Under the pieces are notes generated by a model. It saw only the letters and a program-made list of their open reading frames with translations. It did no database searches and was not told where the DNA came from. A DNA stretch of 64,000 nt from Pyrus communis (taxonomy: Eukaryota; Streptophyta; Magnoliopsida; Rosales; Rosaceae): contig NC_084809.1 of the NCBI RefSeq assembly GCF_963583255.1, positions 11,079,997-11,143,996 of the forward strand, given 5' to 3'. Shown here piece after piece: positions 11,811 to 21,785 of the stretch. Each line of letters begins with the position of its first letter. The first letter of the stretch is position 1. A program made the translations under genes and the position numbers.

Positions 11811-12488
11811 AACTGTACGTAATTGTGATCAAAATAATTATCAAACCTAATTATAGGTGCTAGATGGACTAAGCCTTTTTTTGGGACTGAGCTTGGTGAC
11901 AAAATTTTTTACTTCTAATTCAAACTCATCTGACCAAGCAAAAGAAAAACACTTCTGCAAATTGCTTCGTATCGGAGACAGCTAGTAGGTTTATGGATAA
12001 CTCTGATCCAAAAAATAGAAAACAAAAATTCGGAATTAACTTGGTTTCTTAATGGTTTAGGAGGAGTTCCTCTTCAATTTATTATGTAGCCTATGTACGG
12101 AACATCGGCCTTATGATTGGATCGTTAATATTATAAATTATAATATAAAGATCATCTCTACAAAAGATCAATAACATATGAAATCTTTTAGTTACCAATT
12201 TATACAAAAGAAATCCCTAGAATACATCTTGCAATCGTTTTCATCACTCTCTCAACAAAAGAAAACCCTAGATCTGCAACCAAGCTCAGTCGTCGACACC
12301 TTGCTCAAGCTTGGGGCTGGTATCAGCCTTTGCCCGCATCCTCCTAGCCTCTACCCCTCATCCTAAACCCCATCCACACATGTTCATCCTTACACCTCGC
12401 TTCCCCTTTAACCCGACAGTCCTCCAGTGACCTATCCACTTCTTTTTTTCCATTTTGTCCCCCTCCATGAGTGCTACCCAACACCTAC
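11811..12488. other. Spacer upstream of the copia element
   Basis: 12050-12190 shows weak similarity to 27980-28140 (TTAATATTATAAAT... AATAACATATGA), extending the duplicated segment. 12230-12488 becomes C-rich and contains AAAACCCTAG and CCCCATCC words; it continues after the copia element at 17109, so the element split one unit. I do not recognise that unit. Confidence 0.5.
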
Positions 12489-12752
12489 TGTTAGGAGTAT
12501 TATATGAATGGATAAGATGTTGCCAAATGTCAAGAGATTAGTCTTGCAGTTATAAGATTGTTAGAAGATAGCTTAGTTAGGAAGCTATCTTAGATAGTAT
12601 AAATATCCTTTGTAATGAAACAGTTGAGGTTAATGTGAAATAGAAAATACAATTCAGAAATATATCTTGCTTTCCAAGTATTCTTTCTTTCTCGTTTCTC
12701 TCTCTCTCTATCAATCTTCTTCTTCTCTGATATATGTCTAGATTGGTTTACA
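12489..12752 (+). repeat. Copia 5' LTR
   Basis: It starts TGTTAGGAGTATTATATGAA and ends TTGGTTTACA. TATAAATA at 12598-12605 is a plausible promoter, and a CT-rich stretch (12690-12725) follows. It differs from the 3' LTR at five positions, all substitutions. Confidence 0.95.
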
Positions 12753-12764
12753 TGGTATCAGAGT
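12753..12764 (+). other. Copia primer-binding site
   Basis: TGGTATCAGAGT lies directly after the LTR and fits the 3' end of initiator tRNA-Met, the usual primer of plant copia elements. Confidence 0.93.
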
Positions 12765-12981
12765 CAGAAAAAGCATAAAGCTTTGCGGTGTATCGATCTG
12801 GGGTTTCTGTATATGCTTTCGCTTCTGATCGCACATATATGTGCTTCTTTCTTCTATTTCTTTCTTCTTGATTTGGGCCTTTTCTGCTCGAATTAGGGTT
12901 CATCCATTTGTGTTTGGTTTTCTGCACACCAAGTGTTCAACGTTTGTTCTCTGTCCATTTCGGTGAAGCAATTCTATCAAA

Positions 12982-14121
12982 ATGGTGACTGTCTCTCAGT
13001 TGCAAATCTTGCAATCGCCTATTACATCTCTTATCTCATCTGTCTCTACGTCCGTAACCATGAAGCTGGACGATACCAATTACTTAACTTGGCATTTTCA
13101 GATGCAGCTTTTGTTGGAAGGCTATGGCATTATGGGGTTTGTTGATGGGTCTACTCCTTGCCCTCCTCAATTTTCTGATGTGATTTCTAGGGATTCTGAA
13201 GTTGTTTCGGGTAGTACTACTGCACAAGTTGAATCTGATGCATACATGATTTGGAAAATGCATGACAAAGCGTTGATGCAGCTCATTTCTGCAACTCTTT
13301 AGCCTCCTGCAATTTCTTGTGCAATTGGGAGTATCAGTTCTCTAGATTTGTGGACTCGTCTGAAAGAACAATTTTCTACCGTTACTCGATTCAGTATTTT
13401 CCAAATGAAATCTGAGTTACAAACTATCAAGAAAGGTAATGATTCCATCACTCTATATCTGCAACGGATCAAGGAAGCTCGCGATTATTTGTCTGCTACT
13501 GGTGTTCATTTTGAAGATGATGATATTGTAACTCTTACAGTGACTGGCTTACCTTCTGAGTTCAATACCATTTGGTCAGTCATTAGGGGTCGTGATACAG
13601 TTATTTCGTTGAAAGATCTTCGTTCTCAACTCCTTGTTGAAGAAGCAATGCTTGAAACTATGCATGCTGCCCCTATGCTTACTGTTTTAGTTGCTCAACA
13701 GTCGGGTTTTCCTTCTAAGAATTCTGGTGGTTTTTCATCTCAGCATCCGAACTCCAATTATCAGTATAATGGTTCTCGAGGTTTCAATAACAAGAATAAA
13801 GGCAGATATCGGTTTAATTCTAATAACAGGTTTGGCACCAACAAGTCCTTCTTTTCTAATTCTGGCCCTGGAATTTTGGGAAATTCTCCACAACAGTTTG
13901 GCTCTTCTCCATTGATGACATGCCAAATCTGTGGCAAGCATAATCATCTTGCCAACACTTGTCGTTTTAGAAATGCTTCTGTTTCTCAAGGCTGCCAAAT
14001 CTGTGGGAAAACTAATCATTTTGCTGATACTTGTCGATTTCTAAATACTGGGGTTAATTCAGGATGTCAAATTTGTGGGAACTCTAACCATAGTGCTGAG
14101 TTTTGTTTCCAAAAGAGTTAA
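12982..14121 (+). pseudogene. Copia gag with three tandem zinc knuckles, one nonsense codon
   Basis: The ATG at 12982 opens a frame with KLDDTNYLTWHFQM, the copia gag N-terminal motif, and SDAYMIWKMHDKALM. TAG at 13300-13302 interrupts it; the same frame resumes and runs to TAA at 14119-14121 through the UBN2-type region (LWTRLKEQF, LKDLRSQLLVEE). Three CX2CX4HX4C knuckles lie at 13921, 13993 and 14065, exactly 72 bp apart; copia gag usually has one. In life it would form the particle and bind element RNA. The single nonsense codon prevents a full product unless read through. Confidence 0.92.
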
Positions 14122-15150
14122 AATGATCCAATGACTGCCATGTATGCTCACACCAACTCTGGACCTCAGCCTCTTTCTTCTCAGTCATCTGCTCCATCTC
14201 AGCAAGTTTGGCTCACTGACTCGAGAGCAACAAATCACATGACCACTGAGTTGCAGAATCTGTCTCTTGCAACTCCTTATCATCCAATGAGACTATCCAA
14301 GCTGCCAATGGTGAAGGTTTAGCCATATCTCATATTGGCTCCACCACTCTTCAAACTCCATTCCACTCTCTGAAATTAAATTCTGTTTTATATGTTATGA
14401 AATTAACACAGAATCTGCTGTCAGTTCATAGAATCTGCTTGGACAATAATTGTTGGTTAATCTTTGATGCATTTTGTTTCTGGATTCAAGACAAAACCAC
14501 ATGGAGGATACTTTACAAAGGACTGTGCAGTAATGGGGTGTATATGATTCTCTCTTCAACATCCGGTGCTTCTTCAAAACGTGTCTATGCTGCTGCTTAC
14601 CTTGGACAACAAGTGAATTCAAGATTATGGCATAACAGACTAGGTCATCCTTCTAATCCTATAGTATCCCAGATTTTAAGAAAGTCCAGATTGTCTTGTA
14701 GTCCTGATTCATTGCCTCTGTTGTGTTCTACCTGCTTGGAAAGAAAGTTTACAAAAGTTCCTTTTCCTGTGTCTCAGTTTAAGTCTGTAAAACCTTTTGA
14801 GATAGTTTATAGTGATGTTTGGGGTCCAGCTCCTTGTTTGTCCATTGAAAGGTTCAAGTATTATGTAACCTTCATTGATGAGTGTACTCGTTATACTTGG
14901 ATTTTTCCAATAAGTAATAAAAGTGATGTTTACCCTACTTTTTGTAACTTTCTATCAATACATTACAAATCATTTTGATGCCTCTGTGAAAACATTACAA
15001 ACAGATGGGGGAGGGGAGTATATAAGGAAATCTTTTCAAGCTTTTCTTTTGAATAAAGGGATTCTTCATCATATGTCTTGTCCTCATACCCCTGAGTAAA
15101 ACGGCATAGCCGAGCGAAAACAGAGACATATAATTGAGACTTCCATCACA
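14122..15150 (+). pseudogene. Copia protease and integrase remnants
   Basis: After the gag stop the same frame reads VWLTDSRATNHMT. The protease active site DSG is DSR, with Gly replaced at 14224-14226. The frame breaks near 14290. 14397-14978 carries the GAG-pre-integrase HHCC region (LWHNRLGHPS, LLCSTCLERK) and the integrase start (YSDVWGP, YYVTFIDECTRYTW). A shift near 14968 leads to LQTDGGGEY, and TAA at 15097-15099 replaces the Gln expected in the PE-NGIAERK string. The enzyme would cleave polyprotein and insert cDNA; this copy cannot. Confidence 0.9.
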
Positions 15151-16731
15151 TTGTTACAAACAGCTTCATTACCACCTCTTTTTTGGTCTTATGCAGTTCA
15201 AACTTCTGTCTATCTTATCAATAGAATGCCATCTTCTACATTGGATAACAAATCCCCATTTGAGCTACTTTTTCATGTCATTCCAGAAATTCAACATCTT
15301 CGAGTTTTTGGTTGCTTTTGTTTCCCACTATTGAGACCTTATAATAGTACTAAACTCCAACCTAGAACTACAAAGTGTGTCTTCTTGGGGTATGCTTCTA
15401 AGTTTAAAGGGTACATATGTTTTGAGGTGGCTAAGAAACGGTTTTATATATCAATACATGTCATTTTTGATGAATTTGAATTTCCTTATTCCACCCTAGT
15501 GTCTTCTGTTAAACCGGTTAATTCTCCTGTCCTTACCTCCCATGTTTCTAATTCTGGTTTGGTACCAAATAATGATAATGTGATGGTTATGCCTTCTGTT
15601 TCTTCTTCTAGTTTGATGCAGTCTAGTTCCTCACAATCTGCTCCAAATAGTTCCTTAGACACTAGGAGTCACCCTATCACTACAACTAGTTTGTCAAATG
15701 GATCTAGTCTGTCTATGCCCTCTGCAACATCAGGTAGTTATACTCTCCCTGGTTATCTTCCTGAGGCTGCACCCATTACTAGCACTGCAGATCAGTCCGT
15801 ATCCTCTTCTGTTCCTGTGGTACCTGAATTCCAGCCTGACCACCTCCAAGTAGTCCTCTCTGTTCCATCCTTTAATTTGCATCCAATGCAAACTAGATCG
15901 AAGAGTGGTATTTCTAAGAAAATTGCATTCCTGTCTGTGGTCCATGAACATGGAGGGGCTGATCTCACTAAAGTGGAACCTGCTACCTATAAATCTGCTT
16001 TGACATCTCGTGTGTGGTGTGAAGCCATGAAAGAAGAACTCTCAGCTCTACATCGTCAAGGTACTTGGTCTTTGGTTCCTCTTCCTCCTCACAAAAATTT
16101 AGTGGGCTGTAAATGGGTGTTCAAAATAAAGAAGAATGCTGATGATTCTATAGGGAGATATAAGGCCCGATTAGTTGCAAATGGGTTTAATCAAGAAGAA
16201 GGTATCGATTATGGGGAGACTTTCAGTCCTGTTGTAAAACCAACCACTATGAGACTTGTTATTGCTTTGGCTGCACACTATGGCTGGTGTTTAAGGCAGT
16301 TAAATGTGAAAAATGCCTTTTTACATGGCATTCTTCAAGAAGAGGTCTATATGTCTCAACCTCCTGGATTTCATGATTTTAAACATGAGGATTATGTTTG
16401 CAAGCTCCATAAGTCCTTGTATGGTTTGAAACAAGCCCCTAGGGCATGGAATGACATATTTACCAAGTTTCTACCTTCTTTGGGATTTCAGTCCACTTAT
16501 TCTGATTCTTCACTCTTTGTCAAGCATACTGGTGATTCTATTGTGATTCTTTTATTGTATGTTGATGGTATCATCCTCACAGGTAGTGCAAGTCACTGTG
16601 TTACTGATGTTATTCATGCCTTGGCAAATGAGTTTGATATTAAGGACTTGGGACCATTGCATTACTTTCTGGGCATCCAGATTATGCAGCACCCAAATGG
16701 GATTTTTTGTCTCAAGATAATATCTCACTGA
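15151..16731 (+). pseudogene. Copia integrase C-terminus and reverse transcriptase, RNase H missing
   Basis: A long open frame holds the integrase tail (NRMPSSTLDNKSPFELLF, VFGCFCFP, KCVFLGYASKFKGYICF), a Ser/Pro-rich linker, and the RT (WVFKIKKNADDSIGRYKARL, YGLKQAPRAW, DLGPLHYFLGIQI). The first catalytic Asp (LDVKNAFLHG in the family) is Asn at 16303-16305. The YVDD box is YVDG at 16567-16569. After about 16740 only LLTKSEMLSSKPCATPF is left, then the sequence jumps to the polypurine tract, so RNase H is deleted. Confidence 0.93.
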
Positions 16732-16830
16732 TCTTCTCACCAAGTCAGAAATGCTATCTTCCAAGCCTTGTGCCACTCCCTTTGTTTCAGCACCATTGCA
16801 ACATTCTCCGGCTCAATTTCTCTGCCCCTG

Positions 16831-16844
16831 AGCTTGAGGGGGGG
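16831..16844 (+). other. Copia polypurine tract
   Basis: AGCTTGAGGGGGGG immediately precedes the 3' LTR, as expected for the plus-strand primer. Confidence 0.9.
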
Positions 16845-17108
16845 TGTTAGGAGTATTATAAGAATGGATAAGATGTTGCCAAATGTCAAGAGATTAGTCT
16901 TGCAGTTATAAGATTGTTAGAAGATAGCTTAGTTAGGAAGCTATCTTAGATAATATAAATATCCTTTGTAATGAAACAGTTGAGGTTAATGTGAAATAGA
17001 AAATACAATTCAGAAATATATCTTGCTCTCCAAGTATTCTTTCTCTCTCGTTTCTCTCTCTCTCTATCAATCTTCTTCTTCTCTGATATATTTCTAGATT
17101 GGTTTACA
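16845..17108 (+). repeat. Copia 3' LTR
   Basis: It has the same length as the 5' LTR (264 bp) and ends TTGGTTTACA. The five differences lie in the first 20 bp, near the TATA box, in the two CT-rich words and near the end. Confidence 0.95.
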
Positions 17109-17831
17109 CAGTCTACCCCCACCACAACCATTTTTTCGTGCCTCTATTGGAACTATTCTTATTGTCGGAATCGTGGCGCTGCTGTCGTACCTGGATGGAT
17201 TGTGGCGGCTCCCCTTACTTGGCTTTCGGTTGTGGCTGATCTGACATAAACAGTAAAGCCGCCAGTGGAGACGAGCCAACAGGCGGAGATGAGCCGATAA
17301 GTGGATTTCATTGTCGGATTAGCATAAGTTTAGTTTGTATTGTGTCTAACGGGTAATGTCTTACTTAGCGAGTGATGTGGCCTCGTTTATTAGCCATGAT
17401 TTAATATGGTCTCTTGTTTTGATGGTGACATTACCTGTGCCTAATTTAGGTTCATTATGGCATTATGGAAGATATAAACCTGCACGCTTGTGCTAGTACC
17501 GGTAGTGCTTGTAGTAGCCAATTAGGGTTATCTTTATACTTGTTTGTGTACAAAATTCATGTTAGTATGGGCACTAGTTGTTTCGTTGACAGTTCCTATT
17601 TAGAGTCGGCGTTGTTCATTCTCAAACGATGTTATCTTGTTCGTTATATTCATGGTTTTGTGCATTGAAATTTTCAAAGCTAACTCGGGAAGTGCTTGAC
17701 CTTTTTCATCATGAATGGAGTTCCTTGGTTAGAATGTCATCTCAATCCTCTAAGTTTGTGTGTACAAAACTTGGATGCGTTCTTTGCTTATTCTTGGGCT
17801 CATCTCACCCTCAAATACACCAGTATGATGT
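17109..17831. other. Right half of the unit split by copia, unrecognised
   Basis: The C-rich stretch CAGTCTACCCCCACCACAAC continues the C-rich sequence left of the element. Short open frames exist on both strands, but none shows a domain, start context or splice structure I can support. Confidence 0.45.
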
Positions 17832-18395
17832 CAACTAGTTTTGGCAAGTTCGCTTTTTGAGTTTTGTTAAAGTCACTCTTGATTGAGAACTTCTCGGATG
17901 TTATCTCGAATGTTATCTCGAATGTTTTCTTTGTATTAGCTATCGATTCCAATCGTTTCATCTAAAAATAAAAAAAAAAATTCTTGAGTTTATGTTAATT
18001 AAAAGGCTCTTGGATGTTATATATTAAAGTTAATAAGCTAGTTAATTTAATATAATCATTTTTGTAAATTTAATATTATCTTTAACATTGATGAGGAATA
18101 AGTCTAAGAATAAGAAATGGATTGATTAGTCCAAACTTAAGAATTAGAACATTATATTGGCTTATCAATATGTTTTTTTTCTTGAACAAACGATATTTAT
18201 CTACACTAAGAGAGTGAGGGAGTGGACTAAGCCTCACAATGGACTAGCAATAATATGGTTCAAAATCGTCTTTGGTGAAAATCAAACTTAAGACCTCTCG
18301 TTTAGAAGTCAAGAGAAATACCACTAGATCGTAGTGCTAAGTGGTGGCTTATCAAATATGTTATTATAGCATTTTAACATAAAATAAAAAGTACC
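17832..18395. repeat. Segmental duplication, copy B' (partner 11395-11810)
   Basis: It matches the partner from TTTTGGCAAGTTCGC through ACTTAAGAATTAGAACATTA to ACATAAAATAAAAAGTAC, with a short local duplication of GATGTTATCTCGAATGTT. The SINE described below interrupts it. Confidence 0.83.
18173..18344 (-). mobile_element. SINE, minus orientation, with target-site duplication
   Basis: On the minus strand it begins near CACTTAGCACTACGATCTAG, contains TCTTAAGTTTGATTTTC (position of a pol III B box) and TGAGGCTTAGTCCACTCCC, and ends in an A run (T run at 18173-18180 on the + strand). It is flanked by TGGCTTATCAATATG (18158-18172) and TGGCTTATCAAATATG (18345-18360), a near-perfect 15-bp duplication. 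The partner at 11739 has the site once. Length about 172 bp fits a tRNA-derived plant SINE. The same family recurs at 26898. Confidence 0.85.
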
Positions 18396-18835
18396 ATTGG
18401 GTAACATGAGTTAGCCTTTGCCATGCTTAGACCTAGTATTCATGTCGTTTTCATATCATACCTAATATTTTAACGGGTTGTGTCATGCAACCTGAACCGA
18501 AATTGACCCAATAATATTAATAGGTAATATGACCCGACTCATTACCCGTTAAGGAAAATATATTTTAAACCAATAAATAATCAAATGAAAAACATAAGAC
18601 TAAATAAGTATATACATATCATATTGTCACATCCAAAACATAATTTTCTTTTAAGTATATTTTCAATTACCTAAATTGATTGCTCTAGCCTTTTTCTTTG
18701 CAAGACTAGTATTTTTATTGTCTATACTTTTGCTTACAAGATCTCGTTCTGTTCCCATTATAATTTTCAAACTCCTCATCAGTTACTGAATCTGAATCTC
18801 TCGCATCCACTGCTTCTAAAACAAAATGGGTATAA

Positions 18836-18974
18836 ATTAATTAAGGAAAGTATTATTGACACTTCAAAAATCTCATTCTAAACTCCTCACAAGTGTATTT
18901 TTCTTTCCAAATATAGAAAGTTTGGAGTGTAGAATGAGATTTTTGGAGTGCTAATAACAATTTCCTTAATTAAT
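18836..18974. mobile_element. 139-bp palindromic MITE
   Basis: The left arm ATTAATTAAGGAAAG...TCTCATTCTAAACTCC and the right arm GGAGTGTAGAATGAGATTTT...TTTCCTTAATTAAT are inverted copies of each other over about 50 bp, leaving a short centre. A half-copy of the same family (TTGTTATTGGCACTCC...CTCATTCTAC) lies at about 34728-34762. No coding capacity. Confidence 0.85.
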
Positions 18975-19010
18975 AGCTCAATTAATTAAGTAAAGTCTTT
19001 AATAGTTTTT

Positions 19011-19620
19011 TAATTAATGTAGAAGTGTAAAAAATATATATAAACGCTCGTAATGACAAATTTTACAACTTTGATAAAGAGCTTCAAAATTCGCCACTAT
19101 AATCATATAAATCATAGATCAAAATTTAACCGTTGATTGTTGTTTACTTTTACGCTTCATTGTTCTCATTAAATTTTGTTTTTTCAGATTTTCTTTTTTG
19201 AAAACATGATCTATTAGAAGATGTAGGAAGATGAACGATTTGGATCGTTGATATTAAATTCAGAGTTTTACGGTTAGTGAAAATATTGATTGATGTTTAT
19301 AAAGTTTCTACAAATTATATGACATCGACTCATATTTAAGTTGACCATAAATATCAAAACGTGATATCAAAGATCTGAACCGTTCATCTTCTTACATCCA
19401 CCAGATGATCATGTTTTCAAAAAAGAAAATTTTAAAAATGAAATTCAGTAACAAGAATAAAGCATAAATGACAATCGACGGTTAAATATAAATTTAAGGT
19501 TTTTGGATTATAGTGTTGGATTTCGAAGTTGACCCCTTCATGAAAGTTGTAAAGTTTGTCACTATGAGTAATTGTATATTATTATTTTTTTACATTTTTT
19601 TTACACTTCTACAATAATTA
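19011..19620. mobile_element. 610-bp foldback element with ~230-bp inverted arms
   Basis: The outer words TAATTAATGTAGAAGTGT (19011) and ACACTTCTACAATAATTA (ending 19620) are inverted copies. Inward, GACAAATTTTACAACTTT, AACCGTTGATTGT, CTTTTTTGAAAACATGATC and GAAGATGAACG each find their reverse complement in the same order on the right half. Only about 100 bp in the centre is unpaired. No coding frame. The long arms resemble Mutator-like non-autonomous elements; I could not fix the target-site duplication. Confidence 0.85.
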
Positions 19621-19816
19621 TTATTAATTTTGCCCTCAAATAAAAAACATTATTTATGAGGGTTTAGAGGATTTTAAAAATCTAAACGATAATGTAAGTT
19701 TAACCATTATCTACTCGTGGAGAAATAATGATGAATCACGAGTGTTTATATATTCTTTCATATTCTTCATACTTGTATGTATGTCTTCTTAGTTCTTGCC
19801 TATACAAATACTATAT

Positions 19817-20090
19817 TGTTGTAGCCATAATTTACTATACAATTATGGAGGCCATATGGAGAGAAAGGGTGCGGCATATAGAGAGAGAAGAGAGAGATGT
19901 GTAATTGTGGGTGTGTGTTAATTATTCCACCCCATTGTGCCTTCATTTATAGTAGTAGGGAAGGTTAATTCTTTACCCTTTAGGATTACAATATTGAATA
20001 AGTAATCCACTCCTAATAGGAATATAAGATACATTCTCATATCTACTAGGATTTTCACAATCACATTCCTATTCCAATAAGACTGCAACA
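19817..20090 (-). repeat. 3' LTR of the minus-strand copia element
   Basis: On the + strand it begins TGTTGTAGCCATAATTTAC and ends GACTGCAACA, with GA-rich words (AGAGAGAGAAGAGAGAGATG) near its start. The polypurine tract complement touches its right end. Confidence 0.88.
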
Positions 20091-20524
20091 CTCCCCCTTG
20101 AGTGTGTAAATACTCAAGTAAATAGCGCATCAAGTCTTCAGTGATGAAGCTAGTACAATTGATGAAGTCGTCGGCATAATAAGTGAATGCGAGTCTCAAA
20201 TTAACGGAAGAATGCATAAAAAGTAAAACTCACAAAACCTTTGCTATTGTAAAACCCAAGGTGGGAGAAAAACTCATAGATTAAGGAGAAAAGTGAGAAG
20301 TTACATTAAGTCAAAACTATACGTCTTTTTGACTCAAGTAGAAGAGCTCTCAAGGGTATGATTAGCCCAAGATGGGTGCCTCATTAAAACCTAGTTAGGT
20401 AGCAAAAATCCAGTGGGAAAAATGCTCCTATTCGTAGGGAAAAAGAGTACATTAAGATCAAGTGAATATACTTCTGGATGCTCCTCCTGAGTTTGACATA
20501 ACTTCCAAATGAGAACTACAAGCA

Positions 20525-20731
20525 TTACATATGATAGTTAGGTATACCAATTCCTCGGACAAGCTTCTGGAAGGTTGACTTCGGCTGTGACGTTGTGTAG
20601 AGGTCAGCAAGATTGTCTGGGATCAGCTTGCATGACTTCAATCTCCTGATGCTCTGCTGATGTAGATGTAGACGCAATATGTCTTGGCATTGAATTTGTT
20701 GATGTATCATGTCTTGGTCCGGTGGATACAT
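20525..20731 (-). pseudogene. Copia pol C-terminal end
   Basis: The minus strand reads DNLADLYTTSQPKSTFQKLVRGIG, which corresponds to the conserved tail of copia RNase H (LADLFTKSLP followed by a FxKLV word). It lies at the expected place, just before the polypurine tract of the element. Upstream frames in 20800-21270 are too broken to assign. Confidence 0.75.
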
Positions 20732-21269
20732 GCGGCATAGTCTTCATGGATCGTCGTCGGGACTCAACGATGAATGAAAACACAACAAGTACTTCGAATA
20801 TGCTCAACAAGAATTCCTAACCATGTCTCACTTGTGGCGTAGCGAAGTGAGGTGAGTCTTGGAACGATTCGAAGATTTCGCAACTAAGGTTATATCGTGG
20901 ACCTCCAAGATATTGCGATATCCCTAACGGTAAAGACATAACCATTTGGGGATTGTGCCTTGTGCGGTTTTGATAAGTAACATGAGTAGTATAACAACAA
21001 GGCAAACATCATATCGAGGATCAGGGGGTTGGATCCAGTCGAGATGCATTGGGATTTTCCCTCGTAGTACCTTCAGGGTACATCTTTAATACCAATTCAG
21101 TGGTTGCGTGTAGGCATGGTGCTGCATCTTTACCAAGATCAACAACGAAAAAGATGTCATGTCTAAATACAATGAGCTAAGTACAACGAAGCGCAAAGTT
21201 GAACTTTAGATATGGAATTTCAGATTCCATAACTTCTTCAGGGGTCTCATTTGCATATAACGTATGGAC

Positions 21270-21785
21270 GATCAATGTATACTCAAAAGTAACACATTTG
21301 GGGTGTAGTTCGACTGGTAGACTAAGGTACCATCAGAACAACGCTTGAACTTCAAGTCAAGGAATAAACAAGTTTTCCTAAGATCCTTCATCTCAAATTC
21401 CATCTTCAGGTGCGAGGCAGTTTTCTCAAGCTCTTTTGGAGCCTTAGTGAGATTCGTGTTAACGACATAAATTGTAACTCTAGCAATTCGGAATAAGACT
21501 TCATAGTTTAACATGCAATGGCATAATTCATATCCCTGACTGATCAAATAATCACTTAGACGGGTATACCACATCCTTCGGATTGTAAATGAACGCCTTA
21601 AAATGAGTTAACAGGGTGTTCCGTGGTTTTGGAACTATTTGAACCAGTTCATGTAATTCTTTGGGAACTTACATGTAAATCTCCATATCTATATCCCCAT
21701 GGAGAAAACATTAACCACATTTCATAATGCTACTCTCAATAACATGACATTTTGAGAGAACCTTTCGCCATAAGGCGTGCATCAT
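21270..21785 (-). pseudogene. Copia reverse transcriptase, decayed
   Basis: From about 21780 leftward the minus strand gives ARLMAKGS (family: YKARLVAQGF), a GYRYGDLHV word equivalent to the TYLYGDLD..IYMKVPEG region, TGSNSSK, and then an open stretch from 21574 with WYTRLSDYLISQGYE, FEMKDLRKTCLFLDLKF and LVYQSNYT. These are consecutive parts of one copia RT. Stops and shifts separate them and the YVDD box is not preserved: the matching position reads IYVVNTN. Inactive. Confidence 0.82.

Larger units (their letters stand above)
12489..17108 (+). mobile_element. Structurally complete, defective Ty1/copia LTR retrotransposon
   Basis: Two 264-bp LTRs (TG...CA) flank a tRNA-Met primer site, gag with zinc knuckles, protease, integrase and RT, then a polypurine tract: the copia order. 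The LTRs differ at 5 of 264 positions. The body is 4.6 kb, short for copia, because the end of RT and all of RNase H are deleted. A nonsense codon in gag, two frameshifts, an integrase stop and altered protease and RT catalytic residues make it non-autonomous. The 5 bp on either side (CCTAC and CAGTC) do not match, so I see no target-site duplication. Confidence 0.95.

Noticed and set aside
12753..12764. TGGTATCAGAGT considered as part of a tRNA gene
   Set aside because: It directly follows an LTR and is the primer-binding site; no cloverleaf is present. The similar word at 54813 is in a duplicated repeat without an adjoining tRNA.
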